Shown here: piece by piece, positions 46,763 through 54,475 of the stretch
Layout: every line of letters begins with the position of its first letter
Position numbering within the stretch: the first letter of the stretch is position 1
Origin: an uncultured Desulfuromonas sp.
Lineage (GTDB): Bacteria; Desulfobacterota; Desulfuromonadia; Desulfuromonadales; Desulfuromonadaceae
Assembly (NCBI RefSeq): GCF_963678835.1
Contig: NZ_OY787469.1
Coordinates: 2,604,001 to 2,668,000 of the forward strand
Direction: 5' to 3'
DNA: 64,000 nucleotides
Notes under the pieces: generated by a model
Database searches by the model: none
Seen by the model: only the letters and a program-made list of their open reading frames with translations
Told to the model about the DNA's origin: nothing
Translations under genes and position numbers: made by a program

Positions 46763-48092
46763 AAAAAATCTGTTGATCATTGATGATGACGAATTGTTCT
46801 GTGATGCGGTGAAAATCGGCCTGCACAGTGCCGACCTGGCCATTCACGTTGCCCACAAGGGACAGGATGGTTTGGCGTTCTGTAAAAAGAACCACGTGGA
46901 TATCATCCTGTTGGACCAAAAATTACCCGACGGTGAAGGACGCAATTTCTGCCCGCAATTGCTTCAGGTCAACGATCAGGTCAAAATCATTTTTATCACA
47001 GCCTACCCCAGCTTTGACAATGCCGTCAGGGGAATACAGGTCGGAGCGCATGACTACCTGTCCAAACCTTTTGAACTGGAGGAACTTCGTCTGACCATTG
47101 ACCAGATGTTTCACACCCAGAAGCTGGAAAGAAACGTTGCCCTGCAACATTACAAGCGCCATCGTGAGCACAGTGATACCGTTCTGATCAGCCACGGCGG
47201 ATTAAATGACACCCAGGATGTTGTCCATCGGGCCGCACAGAGTCAGGCGCCGGTCATCATTACCGGAGAAACCGGCACTGGAAAGAATGTTGTCGCCAAA
47301 TACATCCACTTTCACAGTCAACGTAGCGATAACGGTTTTCTCAACATCAATTGTGCAGCCCTGCCGGAAAATCTCATCGAGGCGGAACTGTTCGGCACCA
47401 CCAAAGGAGCGTTTACCGGTGCAACCGAAACCCGTAAAGGGATTTTTGAAATAGCCGATGGCGGCACCTTGCTGCTTGATGAAATCGGCGAAATGCCTCT
47501 ACACCTGCAAACCAAATTGCTGAGCGTTCTCGAAGAGGGGCAGATCAGGAAACTGGGCAGCCACAGTGTTAAACCGGTAGATGTGCGGATTATCGCCGCC
47601 ACCAACCGTGATCTTGAGCAGGCGGTCAAAGAGAATCGTTTTCGTGAAGACCTCTATTTTCGCCTGAATGTCTTACGTATTCATGTGCCGCCGTTACGCC
47701 AACGACAACAGGATATCCCTGATCTTTGCCGTCATTTTTTGCAGAAAATCCCTGATGCGACCCACATGGTTCTCCCCGAACAGGAACTCGATCAATTGAG
47801 CCACTACCATTGGCCGGGCAATGTCCGTGAACTGAAAAACATCATTGAGCGGGCTGTCATCTTCCAGCGTCAGGGGACCATCTATCCTTCACAACTTCTT
47901 CAGACCACCCAGGAGAGTTCAGCACCCTCTTCGGCTGCGGTCTATCTGCCTCTGGAGGATGTGACCCGGCACCACATTCTCCAGGTACTTGATGCCCATC
48001 AGGGCAACCAGACTCAAACCGCTACCGTTCTCGGCATCTCTTTATCAACGTTGAAGCGCCGCTTAAAACAGTACGACACCCGTTCAATCTGA
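46743..48092 (+). CDS. NtrC-family sigma-54-dependent response regulator
   Basis: The protein has 449 residues. A receiver domain comes first (acidic pocket IIDDDE, phospho-Asp in ILLDQKLPDGEG, Lys in LSKPF). The AAA+ domain follows with Walker A GETGTGKN, the sigma-54 contact loop GAFTGA, Walker B GGTLLLDEIGEMP and the arginine-finger region FREDLYFRLNVLRIHVPPLR. A Fis-type helix-turn-helix (TATVLGISLSTLKRRLKQY) closes the protein. GTG 46743 is chosen because GGAGG lies six bases upstream; it overlaps the kinase end by 20 bases, so the two were translationally coupled. A sigma-54 promoter lies 110 bases downstream. Confidence 0.92.
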   Translation: MTPCSAKKNLLIIDDDELFCDAVKIGLHSADLAIHVAHKGQDGLAFCKKNHVDIILLDQKLPDGEGRNFCPQLLQVNDQVKIIFITAYPSFDNAVRGIQVGAHDYLSKPFELEELRLTIDQMFHTQKLERNVALQHYKRHREHSDTVLISHGGLNDTQDVVHRAAQSQAPVIITGETGTGKNVVAKYIHFHSQRSDNGFLNINCAALPENLIEAELFGTTKGAFTGATETRKGIFEIADGGTLLLDEIGEMPLHLQTKLLSVLEEGQIRKLGSHSVKPVDVRIIAATNRDLEQAVKENRFREDLYFRLNVLRIHVPPLRQRQQDIPDLCRHFLQKIPDATHMVLPEQELDQLSHYHWPGNVRELKNIIERAVIFQRQGTIYPSQLLQTTQESSAPSSAAVYLPLEDVTRHHILQVLDAHQGNQTQTATVLGISLSTLKRRLKQYDTRSI

Positions 48093-48113
48093 CCTACCCG
48101 TTCAAATTGACCC
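48079..48113 (+). repeat. Pair of 16-bp direct repeats, possible activator sites
   Basis: CCCGTTCAATCTGACC (48079-48094) and CCCGTTCAAATTGACC (48098-48113) match at 14 of 16 positions with 19-bp spacing. They lie about 90-125 bases upstream of a sigma-54 promoter, where enhancer-binding activators usually bind. Confidence 0.5.
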
Positions 48114-48201
48114 GGTCACTTTGATCTCCCTATCTTTCCAACACGCCAAAGTAAAACCATAACTAACTGTTATAAAAGGACTAAATAGCGATTCACAGTT
48201 G

Positions 48202-48217
48202 TGGCACAGCGGTTGCT
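48202..48217 (+). promoter_or_regulatory. Sigma-54 promoter
   Basis: TGGCAC, five bases, TTGCT is an exact fit to the -24/-12 consensus (TGGCAC-N5-TTGCW). It lies 36 bases before the receiver gene at 48254 and just after the gene for a sigma-54 activator. Confidence 0.82.
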
Positions 48218-48253
48218 CTACTTTGAGGTCAAACTCAAACCGTAGAGGAGCCC

Positions 48254-48553
48254 ATGAAACAGATCCTCATCGTTGACGATGAAAAGAAATTTCTGCTCAG
48301 CCTGACCGAAGGACTTAAATCACGCCTTAACGACGTCAAGGTCTTTACCGCCCATAACGGTAAAGAGGCGTTGGAAGTTTTGAAGTCCACGACTGTCGAT
48401 TTATTGGTCACAGATCTGAAGATGCCGATCATGGATGGCTTTGAATTATTGGCCATCATGAGCACACATTTCGCATCGACACCGGTCATTGTAATGACCG
48501 CATTCGGCACGCCGCATATTGAAAAACACATCCGTCAATTCGGCTCCGTCTAA
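48254..48553 (+). CDS. Receiver-domain protein, truncated by an in-frame TAA
   Basis: The protein has 99 residues of a CheY-like receiver: ILIVDDEKKF, phospho-Asp in LLVTDLKMPIMDG, and VIVMTAFGTP. It stops at TAA 48551-48553 just where receivers normally continue with Y-L-x-K-P. Indeed the same frame reads on as YLEKPTELSVMANKIRQTL after the stop, so residues of the last strand and the conserved Lys are lost. GAGGAG precedes the ATG. It is probably the 5' part of a once longer receiver-DUF4388 gene, driven by the sigma-54 promoter upstream. Confidence 0.8.
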   Translation: MKQILIVDDEKKFLLSLTEGLKSRLNDVKVFTAHNGKEALEVLKSTTVDLLVTDLKMPIMDGFELLAIMSTHFASTPVIVMTAFGTPHIEKHIRQFGSV

Positions 48554-48583
48554 TATCTGGAAAAACCCACAGAACTTTCGGTC

Positions 48584-49435
48584 ATGGCGAATAAAATCCG
48601 CCAGACATTGGCAGATAAAGCGCAGGGTTTTGTCCAGGGGATCACCCTGCCCACCTTTGCCCAGCTCATGGAACTTGAAAAAAAGAGCTGCACATTGCGG
48701 ATCAAACAGGGGGACAAAATCGGCCAGCTTTATTTTCATCAAGGCGATCTGATTGATGCCACGTGCAACGGCCAAAATGGTGGTGAAGCGGCCTATGCCA
48801 TTTTTAGCTGGAAGGATGTGGTGATCGAGATGCAACCCGCCGATCACCAACGGCACCATTGTATCACCACCAAATTAAGTCATCTTCTCCTTGATGCGTT
48901 GCGTCAGGAAGATGAAAAAAAGACCCCTCAAGATGAACAAACTAACGATAGCGTCGCGTTGGACCCATGCGGACCACAACCTGACACAATCCCCGGTAAC
49001 CAACCGGACACTAACACCCCAACCAAGGAGATCAATATCATGACTGTTCAAGAGAAACTCAAAGAATTCAATCAAGTCGAAGGATTTGCCGGTGTCGGCG
49101 TTTTCACACCCTCCGGCGAATCACTGGCGCTGCTGACCTCGGAGGCCAAAGGCAACATGAAGGAAATTGGTGTTCTGGCCAACAATCTGCTGATGACCGC
49201 ACAAAAAGCCACCATGGAAATGGGCATTGGGCTGGGCCAACTGGTTCACATCGAATCAGAACATGCCCATATCTTTGCCTGTTGCTTCAACGAAGGCAGC
49301 GACCCGTTAAAATCACAGCCGGGTAAAGCCCACATTCACCTGGTTCTGGTCCTATCGTCGGATTCAGGCGTCGGCATGGCTAAACTGAAAATCGAAAAAT
49401 TGACCAAAGTGATCGCTGAAGATTTCCGCATCTGA
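48584..49435 (+). CDS. DUF4388 plus roadblock/LC7-like protein (3' part of a broken receiver gene)
   Basis: The protein has 283 residues in the same frame as the truncated receiver. Residues 1-100 resemble the DUF4388 (PatA N-terminal-like) domain: FAQLMELEKKSCTLRI, GQLYFHQGDLIDA, YAIFSWKDVVIEM. A Gln/Asp/Pro-rich linker follows, then a C-terminal roadblock-like domain (about 153-283). AAGGAG lies nine bases before an internal ATG at 49040, so the roadblock part (131 aa, MTVQEKLKEF) may also be made separately, and may once have been a separate gene. Such pairs act in polarity and motility GTPase control in this class. Confidence 0.72.
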   Translation: MANKIRQTLADKAQGFVQGITLPTFAQLMELEKKSCTLRIKQGDKIGQLYFHQGDLIDATCNGQNGGEAAYAIFSWKDVVIEMQPADHQRHHCITTKLSHLLLDALRQEDEKKTPQDEQTNDSVALDPCGPQPDTIPGNQPDTNTPTKEINIMTVQEKLKEFNQVEGFAGVGVFTPSGESLALLTSEAKGNMKEIGVLANNLLMTAQKATMEMGIGLGQLVHIESEHAHIFACCFNEGSDPLKSQPGKAHIHLVLVLSSDSGVGMAKLKIEKLTKVIAEDFRI

Positions 49436-49442
49436 TCTCAGT

Positions 49443-49481
49443 AAAAAAGGCCACAGTGCAAATCGTTGCACTGTGGCCTTA
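49443..49481. terminator. Bidirectional terminator
   Basis: A perfect 15-bp stem AAGGCCACAGTGCAA / TTGCACTGTGGCCTT with a four-base loop lies between convergent genes, A-rich before and T-rich after. Confidence 0.85.
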
Positions 49482-49509
49482 AGTCATTTTTACTCTCTTC
49501 GAACAGCCG

Positions 49510-50136
49510 TTAAAAGGCTCCTTCCCGCTCCAGGACCGAATAGATCTCTTCGGCCATCACCCGATAACCACGGGCATTGAGGTGGATGGTGTCCGACTTG
49601 TACGATGGTGTACGCAACAGATCAGAGATCATATCATCAATCAACACCACCTGATACTTTTCCGCCAGTTCCCGGTACAGCGGGGCCTGTTCAGAAAACA
49701 GATTCTTTTCGGGGACCGCGATTAACACCACTTGCACACCCTGGTTCTGGGCATATTCGATCATGGTGGCGAGATAATTCCGGGTTTGAGTCAGGTTGTG
49801 ATTGCGCAAAATGTCATTGCCGCCTTCAAGCAAAATCAGCAACTCCGGTTCCGTATCGGCCAGAACCTTCGGCAGCCGCTTTGCCCCCTCGTCCGTCGTT
49901 TCTCCTGAGATCCCGGCATTGATCACCTCACGCCCGGTAAGCTGTTGCAGCACGCTGGGGTAACTGTCGGAACGATTGGCGCCAACCCCGACAGTCAGAC
50001 TGTCACCAAAAGCGACAATCACCCCGTCTGGTGAAACTTCAGAAAGATGAGAGCGGTGACAGCCCGACAGCAGGCTAAGGGTCATCACCACCCCCAATAA
50101 CCATGTCACAGTATGTCGTTTCACATTCAACCTCAT
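49510..50136 (-). CDS. GDSL-type esterase / lysophospholipase (TesA-like lipoprotein)
   Basis: The protein has 208 residues. The signal sequence ends in a lipobox, LLSGC, so it is probably lipid-anchored. SGNH hydrolase blocks: block I FGDSLTVGVGA (Ser), block II Gly in INAGISGETT, block III GGNDILRN (Asn), block V DTIHLNARG (Asp and His). All catalytic residues are present. An IS element inserted 24 bases upstream of the start may have replaced or cut its promoter. Confidence 0.9.
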   Translation of the reverse strand: MRLNVKRHTVTWLLGVVMTLSLLSGCHRSHLSEVSPDGVIVAFGDSLTVGVGANRSDSYPSVLQQLTGREVINAGISGETTDEGAKRLPKVLADTEPELLILLEGGNDILRNHNLTQTRNYLATMIEYAQNQGVQVVLIAVPEKNLFSEQAPLYRELAEKYQVVLIDDMISDLLRTPSYKSDTIHLNARGYRVMAEEIYSVLEREGAF

Positions 50137-50159
50137 GATTTCAGTTGCCTTTTCAATTT

Positions 50160-51222
50160 CTGATTAGCGTTAATCTTCAGCCGAGGGGTGACATGATTTG
50201 TCATGAGCCTGAGTTATGATCTTCTGGAACCCCAAAAAAAGAGGTCACCATGAAGATGAATCGCATACAGTTTCAAGCAGGCTTGAGCCTGAACGAATTT
50301 CTAAGCAAATTCGGAACCGAAGAGCAATGTCAATCAGCTCTCGAAAAAGCCCGTTGGCCCAACGGATTTGTTTGCCCAATTTGCCACAGTGAAAGCTATT
50401 GCAAAGTAAAGCATGGTCGAGTCAAAATTTTCCAGTGCAACTGTTGCCATAAACAGGTGACATTAACCGGTGGGACGATCTTTCACTCAACTAAATTGCC
50501 GCTGACCATCTGGTTTCAAGCGCTGTTTTTCCTGACTCAGACGAAAACCAGCCTCTCAACTTTGGAATTGATGCGCCGGATCGGAGTCTGTTACCGTACG
50601 GCTTGGCGGCTTAAGCACAAGCTCATGCTCATGCTCATGCAAGTTATGCATGAGCGCGAAAGCACCACCAAGCTTGCTGATCGTGTTGAAATTGACGATG
50701 CCTATCTGGGCGGTGAGCGCACCGGGGGCAAGGTCGGACGGGGATCTGAAAACAAGATCCCTTTTATCGCGGCCATCGAGACAAATTCTCAAGGCCATCC
50801 AAAGAGAGCAGTGTTTACTCCAGTTAAAACGTTCAGCCGTGCTGAAATAAAAGTTTGGGCTCAGCAGTTTTTGAACGTTTCAGCGACCGTGGTTTCTGAC
50901 GGGCTGGCCTGCTTCCGGGCCGTTGAAACCGTGGGCTGTAGACATCGACCTGAAATTGTCGGATCGCAGCGCAAAAGCACTCAAATGGGTTGCTTTCACT
51001 GGGTCAATACCATTCTAGGCAATCTGAAGACGTCAATCGATGGAAATTATCATGGCTTCAAGTTTGGTAAATATGCCCATCGTTATCTGTCTGAGGTGCA
51101 GTATCGTTTTAATCGTCGCTTTGACTTAGCCAGTATTCTACCGCGGCTGTTGTTTGCGGGATGCCAAACCAGCCCTCGATCTGAGCGCTGGCTCAGATTG
51201 GCTGACGATTAGCGCTAATCAG
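50160..51222 (+). mobile_element. IS1595-family insertion sequence, apparently intact
   Basis: Terminal inverted repeats: CTGATTAGCGTTAATC continuing TTCAGCC at 50160-50182, and its complement at 51200-51222, matching at 21 of 23 positions. One transposase gene lies inside. TTTCAATTT occurs directly outside both ends (50151-50159 and 51224-51232), compatible with the 8-bp target duplication of this family, although the exact outer base is uncertain by one or two. Confidence 0.82.
50250..51212 (+). CDS. IS1595-family transposase
   Basis: The protein has 320 residues. An N-terminal zinc ribbon (CPICHSESY and CNCCHKQ) is followed by the ISXO2-like DDE domain starting VEIDDAYLGGERTGGK, the second Asp in TVVSDGLACF, and a His-rich segment ending HRYLSEVQYRFNRRFDL. 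GAGG lies five bases before the ATG. No frameshift or stop is seen, so it may be active. Confidence 0.92.
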   Translation: MKMNRIQFQAGLSLNEFLSKFGTEEQCQSALEKARWPNGFVCPICHSESYCKVKHGRVKIFQCNCCHKQVTLTGGTIFHSTKLPLTIWFQALFFLTQTKTSLSTLELMRRIGVCYRTAWRLKHKLMLMLMQVMHERESTTKLADRVEIDDAYLGGERTGGKVGRGSENKIPFIAAIETNSQGHPKRAVFTPVKTFSRAEIKVWAQQFLNVSATVVSDGLACFRAVETVGCRHRPEIVGSQRKSTQMGCFHWVNTILGNLKTSIDGNYHGFKFGKYAHRYLSEVQYRFNRRFDLASILPRLLFAGCQTSPRSERWLRLADD

Positions 51223-51352
51223 GTTTCAATTTGACCACCATGCTACGGCGCTTTTCGCGACAGGTCAACATTACAAAAACACAACAAACTATTCCCACCA
51301 AACAGTCGACAAGAAACACACGGTTTTTCGGCTATTTTTACGGAGTCGCATT

Positions 51353-51835
51353 TTGAAAAAAATGATACTAATCCTAGTTGTTATTGCAGCGGTTTGGCTG
51401 CCAATGTTCTCGTTTGCTGCATCGTCTATCGTTGTTGAAAACATTGACCGCCACCATACTCTGACAGTTGTGATTGATGGTTTTCACCATAAACAGGTAC
51501 GTCTCTACGGCATTGATATTCCAGATGAAGACCAACCTTTTGGCGTGGCCGCAACCCACCGTTTGAAACAGCTCACCCGCCAGCCGTTTCAGCTCAAAAC
51601 CATTCGTCAGGATGAACAGGGCCGAGCCATTGCCCTGCTTACTCTCACATCTGGCCATTCAATCAATGGACAAATGGTTGCCCAAGGTTATGCGTGGGTG
51701 GATAACAAGCAGTACCGCAAAGAGATCTGTTCGGAGTGGGTGGATGCACAGATTGACGCCAAACAAAAAAAGATCGGACTGTGGTCACAACACAATCCGC
51801 TCCCGCCCTGGCAATGGCGCAAGAAACAACACTGA
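51353..51835 (+). CDS. Secreted staphylococcal-nuclease-like (thermonuclease) protein
   Basis: The protein has 160 residues. A signal peptide (MILILVVIAAVWLPMFSFAA) precedes an SNase domain: VVIDGFHHKQVRLYGIDIPDEDQPFGVAATHRL, TIRQDEQGRAIALLTL and NGQMVAQGYAWV, then a Trp-rich end. The usual catalytic Arg after the Asp pair (R-L-Y-G-I-D) is present; the second conserved Arg-Glu pair is partly altered. TTG 51353 is seven bases after GGAG; ATG 51362 is the alternative. A partial copy lies 1.3 kb downstream. Confidence 0.82.
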   Translation: MKKMILILVVIAAVWLPMFSFAASSIVVENIDRHHTLTVVIDGFHHKQVRLYGIDIPDEDQPFGVAATHRLKQLTRQPFQLKTIRQDEQGRAIALLTLTSGHSINGQMVAQGYAWVDNKQYRKEICSEWVDAQIDAKQKKIGLWSQHNPLPPWQWRKKQH

Positions 51836-51988
51836 CCCGACTCAAAACATGCCGCTGCGCGGACATTCGTTCTCCAGGATAAAAAAGCCCTTGTGCTACC
51901 GCTCCGATTAGAGTAGCAACCATCACCGTGCGTAAGAGCAACAAACATATCTTTTCCACCCTGGACCTGATCCTTATGCTGTTTATAG

Positions 51989-52680
51989 ATGACCTCCGAC
52001 ATTCGCGGAGACGTCGGCATTAAGATCTACAGCGAATATTTTGAGACGTTCGTGGAACTTGGCGAACAGGTGGAGCACGTCATGACCACCATCCCCGGTG
52101 CCACTGATGTGGCCGTTGAACAGATCACAGCCAACCCACCCTGCAGATTGAGGTGAACGTTCCTTTCCCCTGGTTTTGCGGGTTCCCGACCAGCTACGCC
52201 ATGATCCGGTCGCCTTGGCAACACTCTCATTCCGACGCGGACCGGAGCAGTGTTGCCGTTGAAGCAACTGGCCACTCTGAGCGTGGTTGACCGCCCTTCC
52301 ACCATCAACCGCGAATGGGGGCGTCGTTTACTTAAAGTGCAGGTCAATGTCCGCGACCGTGATATTGCCAGCTTTGTCGATGAAGCCCGAGCACGCATCT
52401 CAGATGAGATTGTCTTACCCGACGGCTACCTGATTGAATGGGGCGGCCAGTTCGAGAACCTTGAGTGTTCCCGGCAACGGCTGATGATTGTCGTGCCCCT
52501 CACCCTGCTGCTGATTTTCATCCTGCTCTATTTCAGCCTCAAGCGATTCAGCGATGTGCTGATTCTTTATACGGGGATTCCGCTGGCCGCTATCGGTGGT
52601 GTGATCATGCTCTATGGTCGCGGTATTCCGTTCAGTGTCAGTGCAGCCATCGGTTTCATTGCTTTGTCGGGTACTGCAGC
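51989..52680 (+). pseudogene. Degraded HME-RND (CusA/CzcA-type) efflux pump fragment
   Basis: Translation in shifting frames gives DIRGDVGIKIYSEYFETF, GEQVEHVMTTIPGATDVAVEQ, then RDIASFVDEARARI, GYLIEWGGQFENLE and two membrane helices ending IPFSVSAAIGFIALSG. These are consecutive segments of the central part of heavy-metal RND pumps. At least two frame disruptions lie between 52110 and 52250, and both ends are missing. At 52675 the pump sequence changes abruptly into a copy of the nuclease gene. Confidence 0.8.
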
Positions 52681-52903
52681 GGTTTTGCTGCCAATGTTCT
52701 CGTTTGCTGCATCGTCCATCGTTGTTGAAAACATTGACCGCCACCATGCCCTGACAGTTGTCATCGATGGTTCTAACCACAAACAGGTACGTCTCTACGG
52801 CATTGATATTCCGGATGAAGACTAACCCACCGTTTGAAACAGCTCAGTCGTTGGCCGTTTCAGACCAAAACCATACGTCAGGATGAACAGGGATGCGCCA
52901 TTG
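52675..52903 (+). pseudogene. Partial duplicate of the SNase-like gene
   Basis: This stretch matches 51385-51634 at most positions (TGCAGCGGTTT through GATGAACAGG), with about 19 bases lost after GATGAAGAC, which creates a TAA. It is joined in frame to the RND fragment, giving a chimeric 191-residue reading frame (52250-52825) that is unlikely to be functional. Confidence 0.85.
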
Positions 52904-53051
52904 ACTGTTAAAAACATGACTGTCACCAGTAAATCGTCCGACTTGAATTCCAACTTGACCATGTTATAGTAGTTATTCATTTTGACACTCACCTCCCCCC
53001 GAAATTATGAACAGTCTGAACATTTGCTACAACAGCACCAAGAGGATTGAC

Positions 53052-53510
53052 ATGGATTAGAAGAGAAAACGTTATTCCGGCAAGTTCAAAATCGAGACGT
53101 TTTTTATCCTTATATTCCGTCTCAACGTTGAGAAAGGATCTACAACTTTCTCCAACAGACTTTTCACGTGGATTCAGTCGTACGGCGAGAATACTGAAGA
53201 GGCTTTTCGGGCAAAAAGGAAAAAACTTTGAAACAGGGGAGTTTAGCTGGCTCAGAACCAAAAATCGGCAGCTTAAAGTGGAGCACGACATTAAAAAAAA
53301 CGATGGCTATCTTTTCTTAAAAATCGAAGTTATTTTTTCCATTTTAAACAATACCATCAAACGAAATCTTCCCGCTAAGTTATGTGCGAGGTGTTGTTAA
53401 TTTCACGTCGCGGCTACTATGCTTGGCAAAAGGTGTCATCTTTCGCTTCGCAATACACCAGTGGCGACAACACGGCTACGAAGGCAATCTATTTCAAACA
53501 AGTAACTTAA
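53052..53510 (+). pseudogene. IS3-family transposase remnant
   Basis: ATG 53052 is followed by a TAG and then KRKRYSGKFKIET, the typical OrfA opening. Further on LRTKNRQLKVEHDI and, after frameshifts, SRRGYYAWQK match the OrfA end and OrfB start of IS3/IS2-type elements. Multiple frame breaks and the loss of the DDE domain show it is dead. The gap 52904-53051 shows no gene. Confidence 0.75.
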
Positions 53511-53563
53511 CCCGGTGTTACTGTATCGGGTACCGTCATTTTTCCTAACCAACTGGAGTGAAA

Positions 53564-54475
53564 ATGTCTCTACAGGGCAACACACCTCTGATTTTTGGAG
53601 AGGTTCTCTACGACATCTTCCCGGACCAGTCAGTTCTTGGAGGTGCTCCGTTCAATGTTTGCTGGCATTTAGCCGGATTTGGCCTTGACCCGCAATTTAT
53701 CAGCCGTATCGGCACTGACACTCTTGGCGATCAGGTTGTTCAATCCATGCACGATTGGGGGCTGGCGACCCAGGGGGTACAACGAGATGACAATCATACA
53801 ACCGGGCGCGTCTCTGTTTCACTACAGCAAGGCCAGCCGCAGTATCTGATCGAGGAAAACCAAGCCTACGACCATATCGCCTCGGATCAGCATTATCCTT
53901 CCTATCCGCAAACACCGCTGCTTTACCACGGCACCCTGGCCTTGCGCTCCACAACCAACAGAAACACTCTCAACCATCTTCTCTCATCCACCCAGGCACC
54001 CAGTTTTGTGGATCTCAACCTGCGTGACCCATGGTGGAACCCGGAACGGATCACGGCACTCCTTAAACGATGCTGTTGGGCCAAAATGAATGATGTTGAA
54101 CTGGAGATCGTCTCGCGTGAAGCAAGGCAGTCAGACGTACCGTTACCTGAACAGATCAAAAACCTGGCCGAAACGTTCAACATCGACCATCTGTTTGTTA
54201 CTTGCGGAGAAAACGGCAGTTATTGTGCCCAACAGGGCAACGTTTTTTTTCAACCCTCAGCACCGGTCGCCAATGTCGTCGACACCGTTGGTGCTGGTGA
54301 TGCATTCAGTGCCGTCTGCATCATCGGCCTGCTGTTAAACTGGCCTACGCAATCAATTCTTGAGCGTGCCGGCCAATTCGCCGCGTATCTGTGCCAGCAA
54401 CGCGGCGCCCTGCTTGATGACAAGCAGGTGTATCTCACTCTTTTACAGCAATGGAATGTAAACGATGACCAATAA
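53564..54475 (+). CDS. PfkB-family sugar kinase (fructokinase-like)
   Basis: The protein has 303 residues of the ribokinase fold. Sugar-binding N-terminus FGEVLYDIFPDQSVLGGAPFNV, anion/ATP motif VDTVGAGDAFSAV with the catalytic Asp, and VTCGENGSYCAQQG. In this operon fructose released by sucrose synthase is the likely substrate (inference). ATG 53564 is five bases after GGAG; a GTG two codons earlier is possible. It overlaps the next gene by 11 bases. Confidence 0.88.
   Translation: MSLQGNTPLIFGEVLYDIFPDQSVLGGAPFNVCWHLAGFGLDPQFISRIGTDTLGDQVVQSMHDWGLATQGVQRDDNHTTGRVSVSLQQGQPQYLIEENQAYDHIASDQHYPSYPQTPLLYHGTLALRSTTNRNTLNHLLSSTQAPSFVDLNLRDPWWNPERITALLKRCCWAKMNDVELEIVSREARQSDVPLPEQIKNLAETFNIDHLFVTCGENGSYCAQQGNVFFQPSAPVANVVDTVGAGDAFSAVCIIGLLLNWPTQSILERAGQFAAYLCQQRGALLDDKQVYLTLLQQWNVNDDQ

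Noticed and set aside
48551-48553. Recoded stop (selenocysteine or pyrrolysine) in the receiver gene
   Set aside because: The codon is TAA, not TGA or TAG, and no recoding structure was seen; a nonsense change or error is simpler.
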